Below, piece by piece: positions 7,886 to 17,110 of a DNA stretch of 64,000 bases. Position 1 is the stretch's first letter; every line of letters starts with the position of its first letter. This DNA is from Paenibacillus piscarius (GTDB lineage Bacteria; Bacillota; Bacilli; Paenibacillales; Paenibacillaceae): the NCBI RefSeq assembly GCF_022234545.1, contig NZ_JAIEUI010000012.1, positions 62,001-126,000 of the forward strand, read 5' to 3'. Under the pieces are notes generated by a model, which had not been told where the DNA came from, ran no database searches, and was given only the letters and a program-made list of their open reading frames with translations. The position numbers and the translations under genes were made by a program.

Positions 7886-9682
7886 ATGACACATAGGATG
7901 GAATATCCGCGTCCGCAGTTCGTCAGAGACGCATGGCTTAACTTAAATGGAACCTGGCAATTTGCATTTGATGACCGGAATGAGGGAGCCGCGCAGCGGT
8001 GGTTTGACCCAGGTGAGAATTTCAGCCAGACCATAGAGGTTCCCTTTGCGTTTCAGACCCCTGCCAGCGGAATACACGATACCACGTTTCATGATTATGT
8101 CTGGTATAAGCGCAATTTCACACTCGATCCGGACTGGTATCAGAAGCGGGTGATATTACATTTTGGGGCGGTAGATTACAGAGCCTGGGTGTATGTGAAT
8201 GGCCAATATATCGGGATGCATGAGGGTGGGCACACTTCATTTTCGTTTGACATTACCCATGCATTGACCGGACAAGAGGAACAGGTAACCGTTCATGTGG
8301 AGGATCCTTCAACAGACGAGACGATCCCCCGGGGCAAGCAGTTCTGGATCGAGCAGCCGGAAAGCATCTGGTATACCCGTACAACAGGGATTTGGCAGAC
8401 CGTGTGGCTGGAGGCGGTCAACCCTGTGCATATTCAACAGGTGAAATTTACGCCCGATTTGGATCAGGGGAGTATTGGCATAGAAGTGAAGTCTGAGGGG
8501 CATGGATCAGAAGAATTGGATTTGGAGCTTCGTATTTCTTTTGGCGGAGCACTTGTTATTCAGGACCGGGTCCGTTTGTTACAGCCTATAACACGCAGAA
8601 TGGTAGATCTGTTTGGTCTGAAAATATTCCGCACCAACTTTCACCGCGCCGGCTGGACCTGGAGCCCGGAAGCTCCTAATTTGTTCGATGTGGAGATGAA
8701 GCTGTACGATCACGGAGTTGAGGTGGACTCGATAGAGTCGTATTTCGGCATGCGGAAGGTTCATACAGAGAATGGCATGGTCTACCTGAATAACAAACCG
8801 TATTACCAGAAGCTTGTGCTGGACCAGGGCTATTGGCAGGAAGGATTGCTTACCGCGCCAACGGATGAACATCTGAAGAAGGATATCGAATTAGCCAAAG
8901 AATTAGGGTTCAACGGTTGCCGGAAGCATCAGAAGGTTGAGGACCCGCGGTTTTTATACTGGGCTGACCGGATAGGGTTCCTGGTATGGGGAGAATGTGC
9001 GGCGAACGCCTCTTACAATAATGATGCTGTAGCCCGGTTAACCAAAGAATGGATCGAGATTATTGACCGTGACTTCAATCATCCCTCAATTGTGGCCTGG
9101 GTCCCGCTTAACGAGAGCTGGGGGATTCCGCTGGTGAAATCGGATAAGCAGCAGCAGTATCACAGCGTAGCCATGTATAGTCTGATTCATTCCTTGGATA
9201 ATTCCCGGTTAGTCATATCGAATGACGGATGGGAAATGACCCTGACTGACATTTGTGCGGTACACAATTATCAGCACGGCAGAGCAGATGAGCCCGATAA
9301 GTATGAAGAGTTCAAGCGGATTCTTTCCACCAAAGATACCATGCTTGCTTCCAAGCCATCAGCCCGCAGTGTATATGCAGACGGATATGAGCATCGGGGC
9401 GAGCCCATCTTGTTGACTGAATTCGGGGGTATCAGCTATAAGGCTGGCGCTGACGACGGCTGGGGATATACCAGTGCACAATCTGCGGAGGATCTTGTTC
9501 AGGAATACGGAAGAATCATGAAGGCGGTGTACGCGTCCAAAATTATTTATGGCTATTGTTATACGCAGTTAACGGATGTGGAGCAGGAGATTAACGGCCT
9601 GGTTGCCTATGACCGGACACCTAAATGCGATCTGGCGTTAATTAAAGAAATTAACGATCAGTGGCATCTGCGGACCATTTAA
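7886..9682 (+). CDS. Glycoside hydrolase family 2 enzyme (beta-galactosidase/beta-glucuronidase-like)
   Basis: 598 residues, cytoplasmic (no signal peptide). GH2 order is clear: N-terminal sugar-binding jelly roll (LNLNGTWQFAFDD, IEVPFAFQTP, YVWYKRNFTL, VYVNGQYIGMHEGG), an immunoglobulin-like middle domain, then a TIM barrel. The acid/base Glu is about 410 in WVPLNESWG and the nucleophile Glu about 512 in ILLTEFGG. The enzyme hydrolyses terminal beta-linked sugars, but which sugar cannot be read from the sequence. It is followed after 35 bp by a GH105 gene. Together with the secreted beta-helix enzyme downstream this suggests trimming of pectin side chains. It begins at ATG 7886 after GGGAGC; ATG 7898 is an alternative. 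Confidence 0.9.
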   Translation: MTHRMEYPRPQFVRDAWLNLNGTWQFAFDDRNEGAAQRWFDPGENFSQTIEVPFAFQTPASGIHDTTFHDYVWYKRNFTLDPDWYQKRVILHFGAVDYRAWVYVNGQYIGMHEGGHTSFSFDITHALTGQEEQVTVHVEDPSTDETIPRGKQFWIEQPESIWYTRTTGIWQTVWLEAVNPVHIQQVKFTPDLDQGSIGIEVKSEGHGSEELDLELRISFGGALVIQDRVRLLQPITRRMVDLFGLKIFRTNFHRAGWTWSPEAPNLFDVEMKLYDHGVEVDSIESYFGMRKVHTENGMVYLNNKPYYQKLVLDQGYWQEGLLTAPTDEHLKKDIELAKELGFNGCRKHQKVEDPRFLYWADRIGFLVWGECAANASYNNDAVARLTKEWIEIIDRDFNHPSIVAWVPLNESWGIPLVKSDKQQQYHSVAMYSLIHSLDNSRLVISNDGWEMTLTDICAVHNYQHGRADEPDKYEEFKRILSTKDTMLASKPSARSVYADGYEHRGEPILLTEFGGISYKAGADDGWGYTSAQSAEDLVQEYGRIMKAVYASKIIYGYCYTQLTDVEQEINGLVAYDRTPKCDLALIKEINDQWHLRTI

Positions 9683-9717
9683 CCGGACCTACTTAATAAT
9701 AAGGAGCTGATGAATTT

Positions 9718-10833
9718 ATGACAAATGAAGTTTTGCTGCAAAAAATCGGGCTGGTCGTAGACAGGCTTATGAACCTGGGCGGCAGCGACTATGAAAAGGA
9801 TAAAACCGTAGTACAGGCCGATACCAGAGTAGGGATTGTGCAACGGGATTTCGGCATTGAGGAATGGGATTGGCCTCAGGGCGTAGGCCTTTATGGTCTT
9901 TACAAGCTGCAGAGCTTTTACGGCGATACGCGCTATATGGAATTCTTTCAGAATTGGTATTCGCGTAACCTGGAGGCTGGCCTGCCTTCCAAAAACATTA
10001 ATACAACCGCTCCTTATCTGCCTCTGGTGCTGCTCCTGGATCAGCTTGAGCCATCCGGCGAACTGGAAAAGCTATGCCGGGAGCATGCGGATTGGCTCAT
10101 TCATGAGCTGCCCAAAACGAAAGAAGGCGGCTTCCAGCATACGGTCACTGCGATCGGCAACCGGGATGGAATTCACCTGCACAATGGACAGCTATGGATT
10201 GATACACTCTTTATGGCAGTGCTGTTTCTGAACCAGGCGGGGCGCAAGTTTAACCGGCCGGATTGGGCGCATGAGGCTGAACACCAGATTCTGCTCCATA
10301 TCAAATATTTGTTCGACAAACATACCGGCCTGTTCTTCCACGGCTGGAGCTTTGAACGCAATGATAATTTCGGCAGCATCTTCTGGTGTCGAGGAAATTC
10401 CTGGTTCACGTACGGGATCGTTGATTACCTGGAAGCCTGCCAGGATTCGATTAGCCCGGGGCTCCGGCGGTTTCTGATTGATACGTATACGGCTCAGGTC
10501 AATGCTCTGGTACCCCTCCAGGCAGCATCCGGTCTGTGGCATACCGTCCTGCAGGACCCATCCAGCTATGAAGAGGTATCCGGGTCGGCCGCAATCGCTG
10601 CAGGGATTATCAAAGGCATCAAGGCCGGTATTCTGGATTCCTCCTATCAGGCTGCGGCAGACAAGGCTATTCAGGCGGTATGTCAAAATATTAGCGCAGA
10701 TGGAACGGTGCTGAATGTGTCGGCCGGAACCGGTATGGGGATGGATAAGGAGCATTACAGGAACATTGCCCTTAGACCTATGGCCTACGGCCAGTCCTTG
10801 GCACTTATTGCTTTATATGAAGCGTTAAACTAA
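9718..10833 (+). CDS. Glycoside hydrolase family 105 unsaturated glycuronyl/rhamnogalacturonyl hydrolase
   Basis: 371 residues with the (alpha/alpha)6-barrel pattern of the GH88/GH105 group: YGLYKLQSFYGDTRY, LHNGQLWIDTLFMAVLF with the likely catalytic Asp about 162, HGWSFERNDNFGSIFWCRGNSW, and SGLWHTVLQDPSSYEEVSGSAAIAAG. GH105 enzymes such as YteR and YesR of Bacillus subtilis remove the unsaturated uronic acid from oligosaccharides made by pectate or rhamnogalacturonan lyases, in the cytoplasm. AAGGAG precedes ATG 9718, and the gene forms an operon with the GH2 gene. A strong terminator follows at 10841-10884. Confidence 0.92.
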   Translation: MTNEVLLQKIGLVVDRLMNLGGSDYEKDKTVVQADTRVGIVQRDFGIEEWDWPQGVGLYGLYKLQSFYGDTRYMEFFQNWYSRNLEAGLPSKNINTTAPYLPLVLLLDQLEPSGELEKLCREHADWLIHELPKTKEGGFQHTVTAIGNRDGIHLHNGQLWIDTLFMAVLFLNQAGRKFNRPDWAHEAEHQILLHIKYLFDKHTGLFFHGWSFERNDNFGSIFWCRGNSWFTYGIVDYLEACQDSISPGLRRFLIDTYTAQVNALVPLQAASGLWHTVLQDPSSYEEVSGSAAIAAGIIKGIKAGILDSSYQAAADKAIQAVCQNISADGTVLNVSAGTGMGMDKEHYRNIALRPMAYGQSLALIALYEALN

Positions 10834-10840
10834 ACAGCAG

Positions 10841-10884
10841 AAAGCCTAATCCTTGAGCATTTATGCTAATGGATTAGGCTTTTT
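10841..10884. terminator. Bidirectional terminator between convergent genes
   Basis: AAAGCCTAATCC pairs with GGATTAGGCTTT over 12 bp and is followed by TTC on the + strand after the T run; on the minus strand it is less T-rich. It ends the GH2-GH105 operon and faces the convergent beta-helix gene. Confidence 0.85.
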
Positions 10885-10899
10885 CATACCGTTTTTATT

Positions 10900-12858
10900 T
10901 TATTTGAACTGGAACCAAGTTAAATTGGCTACTGTGGTTGAATCTGACTTCACAAAAGTAACATATACCGTATGGGTTCCTACTGCTGTCCCGGCACTAA
11001 TCGGGATATTCTTGAGGGACCATGACTGCCATCCGCCGGTGCTTTCAGCCGTCCAAGAACCCAGCATAGTGCCTGTAGGGCTGTCCAAGTGGAATTCGAT
11101 TCTTCCGCCGGAGTTCGCGGATGCAACCTTCAGATCAATACTTGTTTTCGCTGTACTGCCAAAGTCTACATTCTTAAATGCGATATAGTCGCCATTAGTC
11201 CCGGCACCCACATTCAGCCCGCCGTCAGTGCTTGACTCATAGGACAGAACGCCTGAACTAAGGTTATAGCCTTCCGCTTCAAACTTCAAAGTGTTGAATT
11301 TGGGAGCTGCCGCATAGCTGTTCGTATCTGTTATTTTCAAATCTGTCAAATTATTTACCGCCACTCCACCAACGCGAACATTATTGATTGTAACTCCCGA
11401 GACCGTAGCGGTGTCACTCCAACCCTTCATGATGGAGACTTCACCCAAAGCGCGTAAATTGATATTATTGTAGACTACATTTTTGATCGGACCGGTTTTG
11501 GCCGAAAGATCGAACCATCTGGAGTGAACACCCGATCTTGGCCAGAAGCCTTCTACATCGATATTATCAAATATGATGTTCTGTGCGGCCGGTGTGCCAT
11601 ACAGATGACCAACCGCTAAAGCGCGCCAGCACCGGTATACAAAAGAGTTTTTAACAACAATGCCATCCTGAAGCTGCTTCACTCCATCCCCAACCTTGAA
11701 TGCTCCACATCTGCTCCAGGCCAAAGCATCATCGACAACTACATTGGACTGGTTCTCAGGAGTTCCCGGCCAGTTCGCAGCGATATCCGTAGTGGCTACA
11801 TCCCAGGTCTTAAAGGAGTAGGTGTCATCCTCCGATACGGCTACAGTGTGCTTGATGAGTACGTTCTGGCTCTCTTGAATGTCTATGGCATCATTCTCAT
11901 AATCCAGCTCATTGTTGTTGAAGTGCTTCGTATTCTGGAAGGTTACATTATTAGATCTTGTGACGATTGTAGCCCAGCCGCCGCTGTCTCTGATGGTTAT
12001 GCCGTCAACGGTGAAGTTGCTGCACTGCAAGGGTACTAGAATATTGTTCAAATAATTGTTTGTATTCCTCATATAATGGCCATTGCCGTCAATAGTTCCC
12101 CGGCCGTATATCTTAATATTGTTGGCATTGGTTTCGGTATAAATAAACCACGTTCCATCCTTGTTCAGTGAATTCTTATGGAAATGGGTAGTGTAATCGC
12201 TTGGATTTCCTGAACCCCGTATAACCGAACCGCCCTCCAGATAAACCGATACATTGCTTTTTAGAACAATGTTACCGCTCTTGTACACGCCGGCTGGAAC
12301 GTATACGATACCGCCGCCTGCTGCGTTAGCTGCATTAATGGCATTCTGTATGGCAGTTGTAGCCAATGTGGCACCGGTACTGTCAGCACCGTACTGGGTT
12401 TTAACATTGTATATCCCTGTACCGGATGAAGCCGGAACATTGGTTTCCAGCGCATCTGCCGCAATCACCAGATCCTTCAGGTTATTGATTTTGACGATAA
12501 GATAGGTTGGCGATGATAGGGTGAAGGTCAGGGTATTTCCGCTCTTGGTTGCAGTGATTCCCAAGGCTTTGGGAGAAATATTATACGTATTGATGGGCTC
12601 GCTTGCTGTAATTGTGATGGTAGTCGTACCTGAAAAAGAGAAATTACAATAATTATAGTTTACAAATACCTCCGAAGTGTCGATTACCGGTATATTGGTA
12701 GAGTCTGCTGTGACCGTGTATTGATTGGTCGTGGTATAAATCGACGGTAACGGATAGCTTACAATGGTACCCGCCGCGCTTGCTGTCCAAGGAGTGACAG
12801 CTACAAGACTGGCTAGCATACAAACAATTAAACTTAATAACCTTAGCCGTTTTAACAT
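10900..12858 (-). CDS. Secreted right-handed beta-helix glycosidase (GH28/polygalacturonase-like) with C-terminal carbohydrate-binding module
   Basis: 652 residues. A signal peptide (MLKRLRLLSLIVCMLASLV, cleavage near ASAAG, residue 28) is followed by a ~125-residue beta-rich N-terminal domain. The beta-helix entry follows (YGADSTGATLATTAIQNAI, GGGIVYVPAGVYKSGNIVLKS), then many helix rungs. Acidic positions suited to catalysis occur in NDAIDIQES and SEDDTYSFKTW. The last ~130 residues (LKFEAEGYNLSSG, GDYIAFKNVDFG, GGRIEFHLDSPTGTMLGSW) look like a CBM6/CBM35 module. The likely role is extracellular attack on pectin or another plant polysaccharide feeding the GH105 enzyme. The exact GH family is uncertain; GH49-like dextranases share the architecture of an N-terminal beta-domain plus helix. 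AGAGGTG lies seven bases before ATG 12858. Confidence 0.8.
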   Translation of the reverse strand: MLKRLRLLSLIVCMLASLVAVTPWTASAAGTIVSYPLPSIYTTTNQYTVTADSTNIPVIDTSEVFVNYNYCNFSFSGTTTITITASEPINTYNISPKALGITATKSGNTLTFTLSSPTYLIVKINNLKDLVIAADALETNVPASSGTGIYNVKTQYGADSTGATLATTAIQNAINAANAAGGGIVYVPAGVYKSGNIVLKSNVSVYLEGGSVIRGSGNPSDYTTHFHKNSLNKDGTWFIYTETNANNIKIYGRGTIDGNGHYMRNTNNYLNNILVPLQCSNFTVDGITIRDSGGWATIVTRSNNVTFQNTKHFNNNELDYENDAIDIQESQNVLIKHTVAVSEDDTYSFKTWDVATTDIAANWPGTPENQSNVVVDDALAWSRCGAFKVGDGVKQLQDGIVVKNSFVYRCWRALAVGHLYGTPAAQNIIFDNIDVEGFWPRSGVHSRWFDLSAKTGPIKNVVYNNINLRALGEVSIMKGWSDTATVSGVTINNVRVGGVAVNNLTDLKITDTNSYAAAPKFNTLKFEAEGYNLSSGVLSYESSTDGGLNVGAGTNGDYIAFKNVDFGSTAKTSIDLKVASANSGGRIEFHLDSPTGTMLGSWTAESTGGWQSWSLKNIPISAGTAVGTHTVYVTFVKSDSTTVANLTWFQFK

Positions 12859-12994
12859 AAATGAACACCTCTTTCATATTATTTTGGAAAATACTATCTG
12901 TCCCTTCTGTATTCGCTTACAAACCTGATTATAGATTGATAGGCGCATCAGGATAAGGCGGGTAATCCCACATTAAGGGCAGATTTCTGCAGCA

Positions 12995-13006
12995 GCTGTA
13001 TACAGC
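12995..13006. promoter_or_regulatory. Perfect 12-bp palindrome upstream of the beta-helix gene
   Basis: GCTGTATACAGC is a perfect palindrome about 137 bp upstream of the start at 12858. It is a possible operator, or part of the 3' region of the FAD oxidoreductase gene. No second copy was noticed. Confidence 0.3.
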
Positions 13007-13042
13007 AAAAGGAGGTAATCTCCGCCCTGCGGAAATCCCTCC
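13007..13042 (-). terminator. Terminator of the FAD oxidoreductase gene
   Basis: Read on the minus strand: GGAGGGATTTCCGC, loop AGG, GCGGAGATTACCTCC, then TTTTGC. The stem is imperfect in the middle but long. It lies 58 bp past the stop at 13100. Confidence 0.6.
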
Positions 13043-13099
13043 CCTGCACATTCTTATTCTTTTCCAAAAAATGCAGTGTGAAGCCGAATCAATGCTACC

Positions 13100-15349
13100 T
13101 TAACCGTACACCCGCACCTCAATAATCTCCGCATACTCACTGCCGTTGGTCTCCAGGACCACTACCCGCAGGCGGTCAGCGGTTACTGCTTCGTTCAGCG
13201 TGTGTACCCGCTTGCGCTTATAGTTGCCCTGAGCCTCTGCAACCACCGTCCATTCCCCGCCGATATGGGCTTCGATCCGGTAATCCTTGACCAGTGTAGG
13301 CAGAATCTCAGCCTCTGTGATATGGTGATGCAGGTTGATCAGGTCCTCGTTGACATCGTCGTTGAAGGTAACGTGAACCTCGCGCAGAGTTACCGGCTCG
13401 TTCCAGGCCAACTCCAGCCACTCCGGCCTCCCGGAGGCCATCCGGTCTGAGGACCACAGATGCGGGCCGCCGTATGGACGGAGGTAGCCGTCAATCACTT
13501 TGTCCGCCGCCAAGGCGCGGGTGGTACTGGACAGGCGGAGGCAGGGAGCGCCCTGGTCAAATTTCTTTTTGTCCCACAGCACTACAGGCTGGGCGGGTTG
13601 ATCCGCGAAATCCCGCGAGGCTGCGGGAGTGTCGCTATGACCGTAGGCAAGCATCCCCGAAGCGGACTCATCTGCGATATGCAGGGACAGTGCAGCGTTA
13701 GCCTTCACGACCAGGAACGCGTTGCGCGGCGTCTCCGGCTTCCATTGCAGCGGGAGCTTCACCCACTGCGCGGGTCCGGCCTGAACAGGAGCGGATACGG
13801 ACTGAACCAGCGTATGGGGAACGTAGTTCTCCATACGTCCAGTCTCCCATAGTTCGACGGTCAGTTCTGTTGCCTTGGCTGCATCGATCAGCAGCTCGAT
13901 CCCGTCCAGCTCAGGATCAACCGGAACGGTGATGCCGATGTTATGGGTAAGCGGTGCGCTGAACGCTGAAGCCTCCACGCTGAACCGGCTACGCTCGCTG
14001 GAAGCGCTGACCGCGGCCGCCAACGCCAGATCGGCTGCATCCTCGTTGCGCAGCCCGAGGACAGAGGCATCCTGGCGGAGCAGCGTCTGCTGCAGCTCCT
14101 TCAGGTGCGCCGCCTGCAATTCGCGCGGCGTGATTCCCTTGGCGGCGCAGAGTGCCGCGCCGGTGCCTGCAGCTTCGCCGATGACCGCGCAGGTAGCCAT
14201 GACGCGGGTCGTGCCGAACGCTACATGCGTAGCACTGATGTCGCGGCCGGCCATCAGCAGATTGCTGACGTTCACCGAATACAGCGAACGGAACGGGATG
14301 TGATAGTTGCCGTCCGAGTACATATGCTTTGAGCCTGATTCTGTAGCGTACACGCCCTGCGGCGGATGCAGGTCAATGGACCAGCCGCCGAAGGCTACGC
14401 GGTCCGCGAATTCACGCTGGGCCAGGATATCGTTCTGATTCAGAATATAATCGCCGATGAACCGGCGGTACTCGCGCTTGCCTGGAATCGAACCGACCCA
14501 TTCCAGCGTCATGTTGTCCGCGTCGAATTTGCCGGAGTTCTTAATATAGTCCCAGATCCCGTAGATGACAGACCACAGCTCGTCGCGGATGGCCTCATTG
14601 TCATGAACGGTATCCTGCTCCCCGCCGAATTCAATCCACCAGTAGGCGCAGCCATTGTCACCGCTGCGGATGATGCGGCGCTCAGTAATCGAGGTCTGGG
14701 TAACATCGATAGCCATAGCCGGAGCTATATATTTGACCGGGTGACCGGCGTCCTTGGTGTAGAAGAGCAGGGTACTGCCCAGCGTAATGTCATCAGGCGT
14801 CTCCGGTGCCCATTCTTCATTGAATTCCCCGCGCGCTTCGCGGCCGAGCCGGAATTCGGCTCCTGCCAGGAAGCCTACCAGGCCATCCCCCGTACAGTCC
14901 AGGAACACCGCGCTTTCAAAAGTAATTCTCCGCTCCGAGCCCATCATCCACCCGGTCACGGACCGGATGCTCCGCTGGCCGCTGCCATCCTCGTAAGCAT
15001 CCACCTCATGTACATCCGTATTCAGGAATAACTGAATATTTGGTTCGGCCTTAACCGCCTCAAGCACGACCATATCCCACAGATACGGATTGCCGTCTTT
15101 GTTGCGGTACTGGTTCTCCACAAACAGCTCGCCCATGATCCCCGTCTCACGGGCATACCGGTGAGTGCCGTGCGAGGTTGCGCCGCATACCCATACCCGC
15201 ACCTCACTGCTGGAGTTACCGCCCAGCACCGGCCGGTTGTTAATTAGCGCCACGCGCTGGCCGAGCCGGGCTGCTGCAATCGCTGCACATACCCCTGCCA
15301 GTCCGCCGCCCACCACAGTTACATCCGTATTAACGGTTTCACTACGCAT
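13100..15349 (-). CDS. FAD-dependent oxidoreductase (FAD_oxidored family) with C-terminal beta domain
   Basis: 749 residues. The N-terminal Rossmann motif is DVTVVGGGLAGVCAAIAAARLG, followed by INNRPVLGGNSSSEVRVWVCG. A second FAD-contact region is LFLDCTGDGLVGFLAGAEFR, and near residue 370 come NLLMAGRDISATHVAFGT and MATCAVIGEAAGTGAALC, all typical of this family. From about residue 470 the chain becomes beta-rich (LTVELWETG, PEWLELAWNEPVTLREVHVTF), resembling a discoidin-like carbohydrate-binding domain. No signal peptide, so cytoplasmic. Family members occur in polysaccharide-utilisation loci but the reaction is not established. It is divergent from an AraC regulator; AAAGGAG is eight bases before ATG 15349. 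Confidence 0.85.
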   Translation of the reverse strand: MRSETVNTDVTVVGGGLAGVCAAIAAARLGQRVALINNRPVLGGNSSSEVRVWVCGATSHGTHRYARETGIMGELFVENQYRNKDGNPYLWDMVVLEAVKAEPNIQLFLNTDVHEVDAYEDGSGQRSIRSVTGWMMGSERRITFESAVFLDCTGDGLVGFLAGAEFRLGREARGEFNEEWAPETPDDITLGSTLLFYTKDAGHPVKYIAPAMAIDVTQTSITERRIIRSGDNGCAYWWIEFGGEQDTVHDNEAIRDELWSVIYGIWDYIKNSGKFDADNMTLEWVGSIPGKREYRRFIGDYILNQNDILAQREFADRVAFGGWSIDLHPPQGVYATESGSKHMYSDGNYHIPFRSLYSVNVSNLLMAGRDISATHVAFGTTRVMATCAVIGEAAGTGAALCAAKGITPRELQAAHLKELQQTLLRQDASVLGLRNEDAADLALAAAVSASSERSRFSVEASAFSAPLTHNIGITVPVDPELDGIELLIDAAKATELTVELWETGRMENYVPHTLVQSVSAPVQAGPAQWVKLPLQWKPETPRNAFLVVKANAALSLHIADESASGMLAYGHSDTPAASRDFADQPAQPVVLWDKKKFDQGAPCLRLSSTTRALAADKVIDGYLRPYGGPHLWSSDRMASGRPEWLELAWNEPVTLREVHVTFNDDVNEDLINLHHHITEAEILPTLVKDYRIEAHIGGEWTVVAEAQGNYKRKRVHTLNEAVTADRLRVVVLETNGSEYAEIIEVRVYG

Positions 15350-15398
15350 TGTTGAACCACTCCTTTGAAGTATGTTAATATATCCGTAATTTCATGAT

Positions 15399-15418
15399 AA
15401 TTGATTTAATATTCAATT
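15399..15418. promoter_or_regulatory. Inverted repeat in the FAD oxidoreductase/AraC divergent region
   Basis: AATTGA and TCAATT are separated by eight A/T-rich bases, between divergent starts at 15349 and 15482. A TGATAATAT sequence just downstream could be a -10 for the AraC gene. This is a candidate binding site for that regulator. Confidence 0.35.
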
Positions 15419-15481
15419 AACATGCATGTAATTTCTGATAATATATACTTTATTTCATCGATGTTATAAGGGGAGGCAGAT

Positions 15482-16282
15482 ATGCGTACACACTGGTCCG
15501 TCCAGCCGGCAACCTACCTCTATTGGGAGCAGAAGGAGCATTTTCTGCTGGAGCATGACACATACCCGGTCTGGACGATCTTTGCGGTCGAGCAAGGACA
15601 ATTCGCTTACCGGTTCGGAGAACATGAAGGAGAGGGCGGATTCGGGGACCTGATTGTATGTCCGCCCGGCACGGCTTTTTACCGGAGAACACTCACCGCA
15701 CTAACCTTCCATTTCATTCAGTTTATATGGGAGGAGCCGGGGAAGCCGGAAGAAGACGCCTTGCTGGCAGGCCGGTGGACCATCCGGGACGTAGAGCGTC
15801 TGAGTTCGACGTACCGTTATCTGCGGAGCATCGGCAGGGGAGTGCAGGGGGAGCCGGTGCTTGGCCGGATGAAGCATATGATTGAGGATCTGTGGCGGCT
15901 GCTTGAGATCGAATACAACCGGGCTGCACAGGACAAGCTCACTGAAGGCAATCATCCCGGCCCGCAGATGCAGCAGGCAAGACAATGGCTGGAGGATCAT
16001 GGCTGTACCGCTTCTATGAGCATGAGTCATTTGGCCCGGCTGCTGGACCTTACCCCGGTTCAATTGACAAGACAATTCCGGTCCGCCTATGGGACAACTC
16101 CTTCGGAATTCGTGACCGGACTGCGGCTCAGGGCAGCCTGCCGGCTGCTGGAGGATTCCACGCAATCCATTGATCTTATTGCCCAGCAGTGCGGCTATGA
16201 GAACGGCTTCTATCTGAGCCGGGTGTTCACAGCGAAGCTGGGGATTACACCATCGCAATACCGCAGGCAGCACCGCTTATAA
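15482..16282 (+). CDS. AraC family transcriptional regulator
   Basis: 266 residues. N-terminal cupin-like sensor (HDTYPVWTIFAVEQGQFAYRF, GDLIVCPPGTAFYRR) and two C-terminal AraC helix-turn-helices: MSHLARLLDLTPVQLTRQFRSAYG and SIDLIAQQCGYENGFYLSRVF, ending in the family signature GITPSQYRRQ. Position back to back with the FAD oxidoreductase suggests it activates that gene in response to a carbohydrate ligand. AGGGGAGG precedes ATG 15482. A 119-bp spacer separates it from the next gene. Confidence 0.9.
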   Translation: MRTHWSVQPATYLYWEQKEHFLLEHDTYPVWTIFAVEQGQFAYRFGEHEGEGGFGDLIVCPPGTAFYRRTLTALTFHFIQFIWEEPGKPEEDALLAGRWTIRDVERLSSTYRYLRSIGRGVQGEPVLGRMKHMIEDLWRLLEIEYNRAAQDKLTEGNHPGPQMQQARQWLEDHGCTASMSMSHLARLLDLTPVQLTRQFRSAYGTTPSEFVTGLRLRAACRLLEDSTQSIDLIAQQCGYENGFYLSRVFTAKLGITPSQYRRQHRL

Positions 16283-16401
16283 TCCTGATTGGCCTGAACT
16301 CAGCCCATGCCGTGGAAGATTCGTTTTTTGTTAGGAAATAAGCTTCCATAGTTGTGTTAAGATATGAATATACAGATAAAGGAAGGAAAGGGGGCTAAGG
16401 A

Positions 16402-16791
16402 GTGCCTAGATCCAGACAGACCTGCTTCGTGCTGGTGTCAGTCTTGCTGCTGTTGTTGGTAACAGGCTGCGGCCCGTCCAGAGCAGAGGTGATGGAGAAG
16501 CTGGTATCCAAGGAAGAGAATAAGCTCCATATGCATTTATTCTCGGATTCACAGGATTGGCCTGCGGAGGTCAATGAGATCTATAACAATGAGCCTGTCC
16601 TGCTTGAGCATATTAAGCAAGTGAGTGTTCATTACGAGGAGAATAAGCTGAAGTGGCTGAAGGCGCTGGGGCTGGAGGAGAAGCGGCCAATGATTGTTAT
16701 TGTTGACGGCAAGCAACTGGTGTACCACACCAGCGATCCCGGCAAGCTGAAGGAGTTCGCAGATATTCTGGCAGCCAGTCCAAACCAATAA
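16402..16791 (+). CDS. Small lipoprotein of unknown function
   Basis: 129 residues. Signal peptide with a poly-leucine core and lipobox LLLVTGC (Cys about 23), then a short charged region and a compact alpha/beta domain. The domain runs PVLLEHIKQVSVHYEENKLKWLKALGL, PMIVIVDGKQLVYHTSDPGKLKEFADIL. The VIVD strand and the following helix hint at a small thioredoxin-like or flavodoxin-like unit, but no CxxC is present and I do not recognise a family. Start is GTG 16402 after AAAGGGGG; the nearer AAGGAG abuts the start and is unlikely to be the site used. It precedes a cold-shock-like gene by 12 bp, so they are likely cotranscribed. Confidence 0.7.
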   Translation: MPRSRQTCFVLVSVLLLLLVTGCGPSRAEVMEKLVSKEENKLHMHLFSDSQDWPAEVNEIYNNEPVLLEHIKQVSVHYEENKLKWLKALGLEEKRPMIVIVDGKQLVYHTSDPGKLKEFADILAASPNQ

Positions 16792-16803
16792 GGAGGCATC
16801 CCG

Positions 16804-17058
16804 ATGGCAGAGCGAAGATGCGGAATAGTCAAATGGTATAAGGCGGATGAAGGATACGGGCGGATTATGCTGGACGGGCAGGACGGGGAGCATGTCTTTG
16901 TGCATTTCAGCGAGATTCTGCCGGACCCACTTAAGGGGCCGCAGGGCTTCAGATTCCTGGAGGAAGGGCAGCAGGTGGCTTTTGATTTATGCGAATTCCC
17001 GAACATCTCAGATTCCCAGTATCGGACAGCTAAGAATGTGCGGGTGCTGGAGGATTAG
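16804..17058 (+). CDS. Cold-shock-domain-like protein
   Basis: 84 residues built on a cold-shock fold: CGIVKWYKADEGYGRIML carries an RNP1-like GYGRI, and VFVHFSEI is RNP2. It is longer than a classical 66-residue Csp owing to an insertion (PDPLKGPQGFRFLEE) before the last strands, and its C-terminus (NISDSQYRTAKNVRVLE) is more divergent. It probably binds single-stranded nucleic acid in the cytoplasm. AAGGAGG is present seven bases before ATG 16804. It follows a lipoprotein gene with only 12 bp between them, an unusual partner for a Csp. Confidence 0.8.
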   Translation: MAERRCGIVKWYKADEGYGRIMLDGQDGEHVFVHFSEILPDPLKGPQGFRFLEEGQQVAFDLCEFPNISDSQYRTAKNVRVLED

Positions 17059-17110
17059 AGCTGGCAGGCGTTTTGGATAAAAAATACAGATGAACGGGGG
17101 ACCCACGCTA

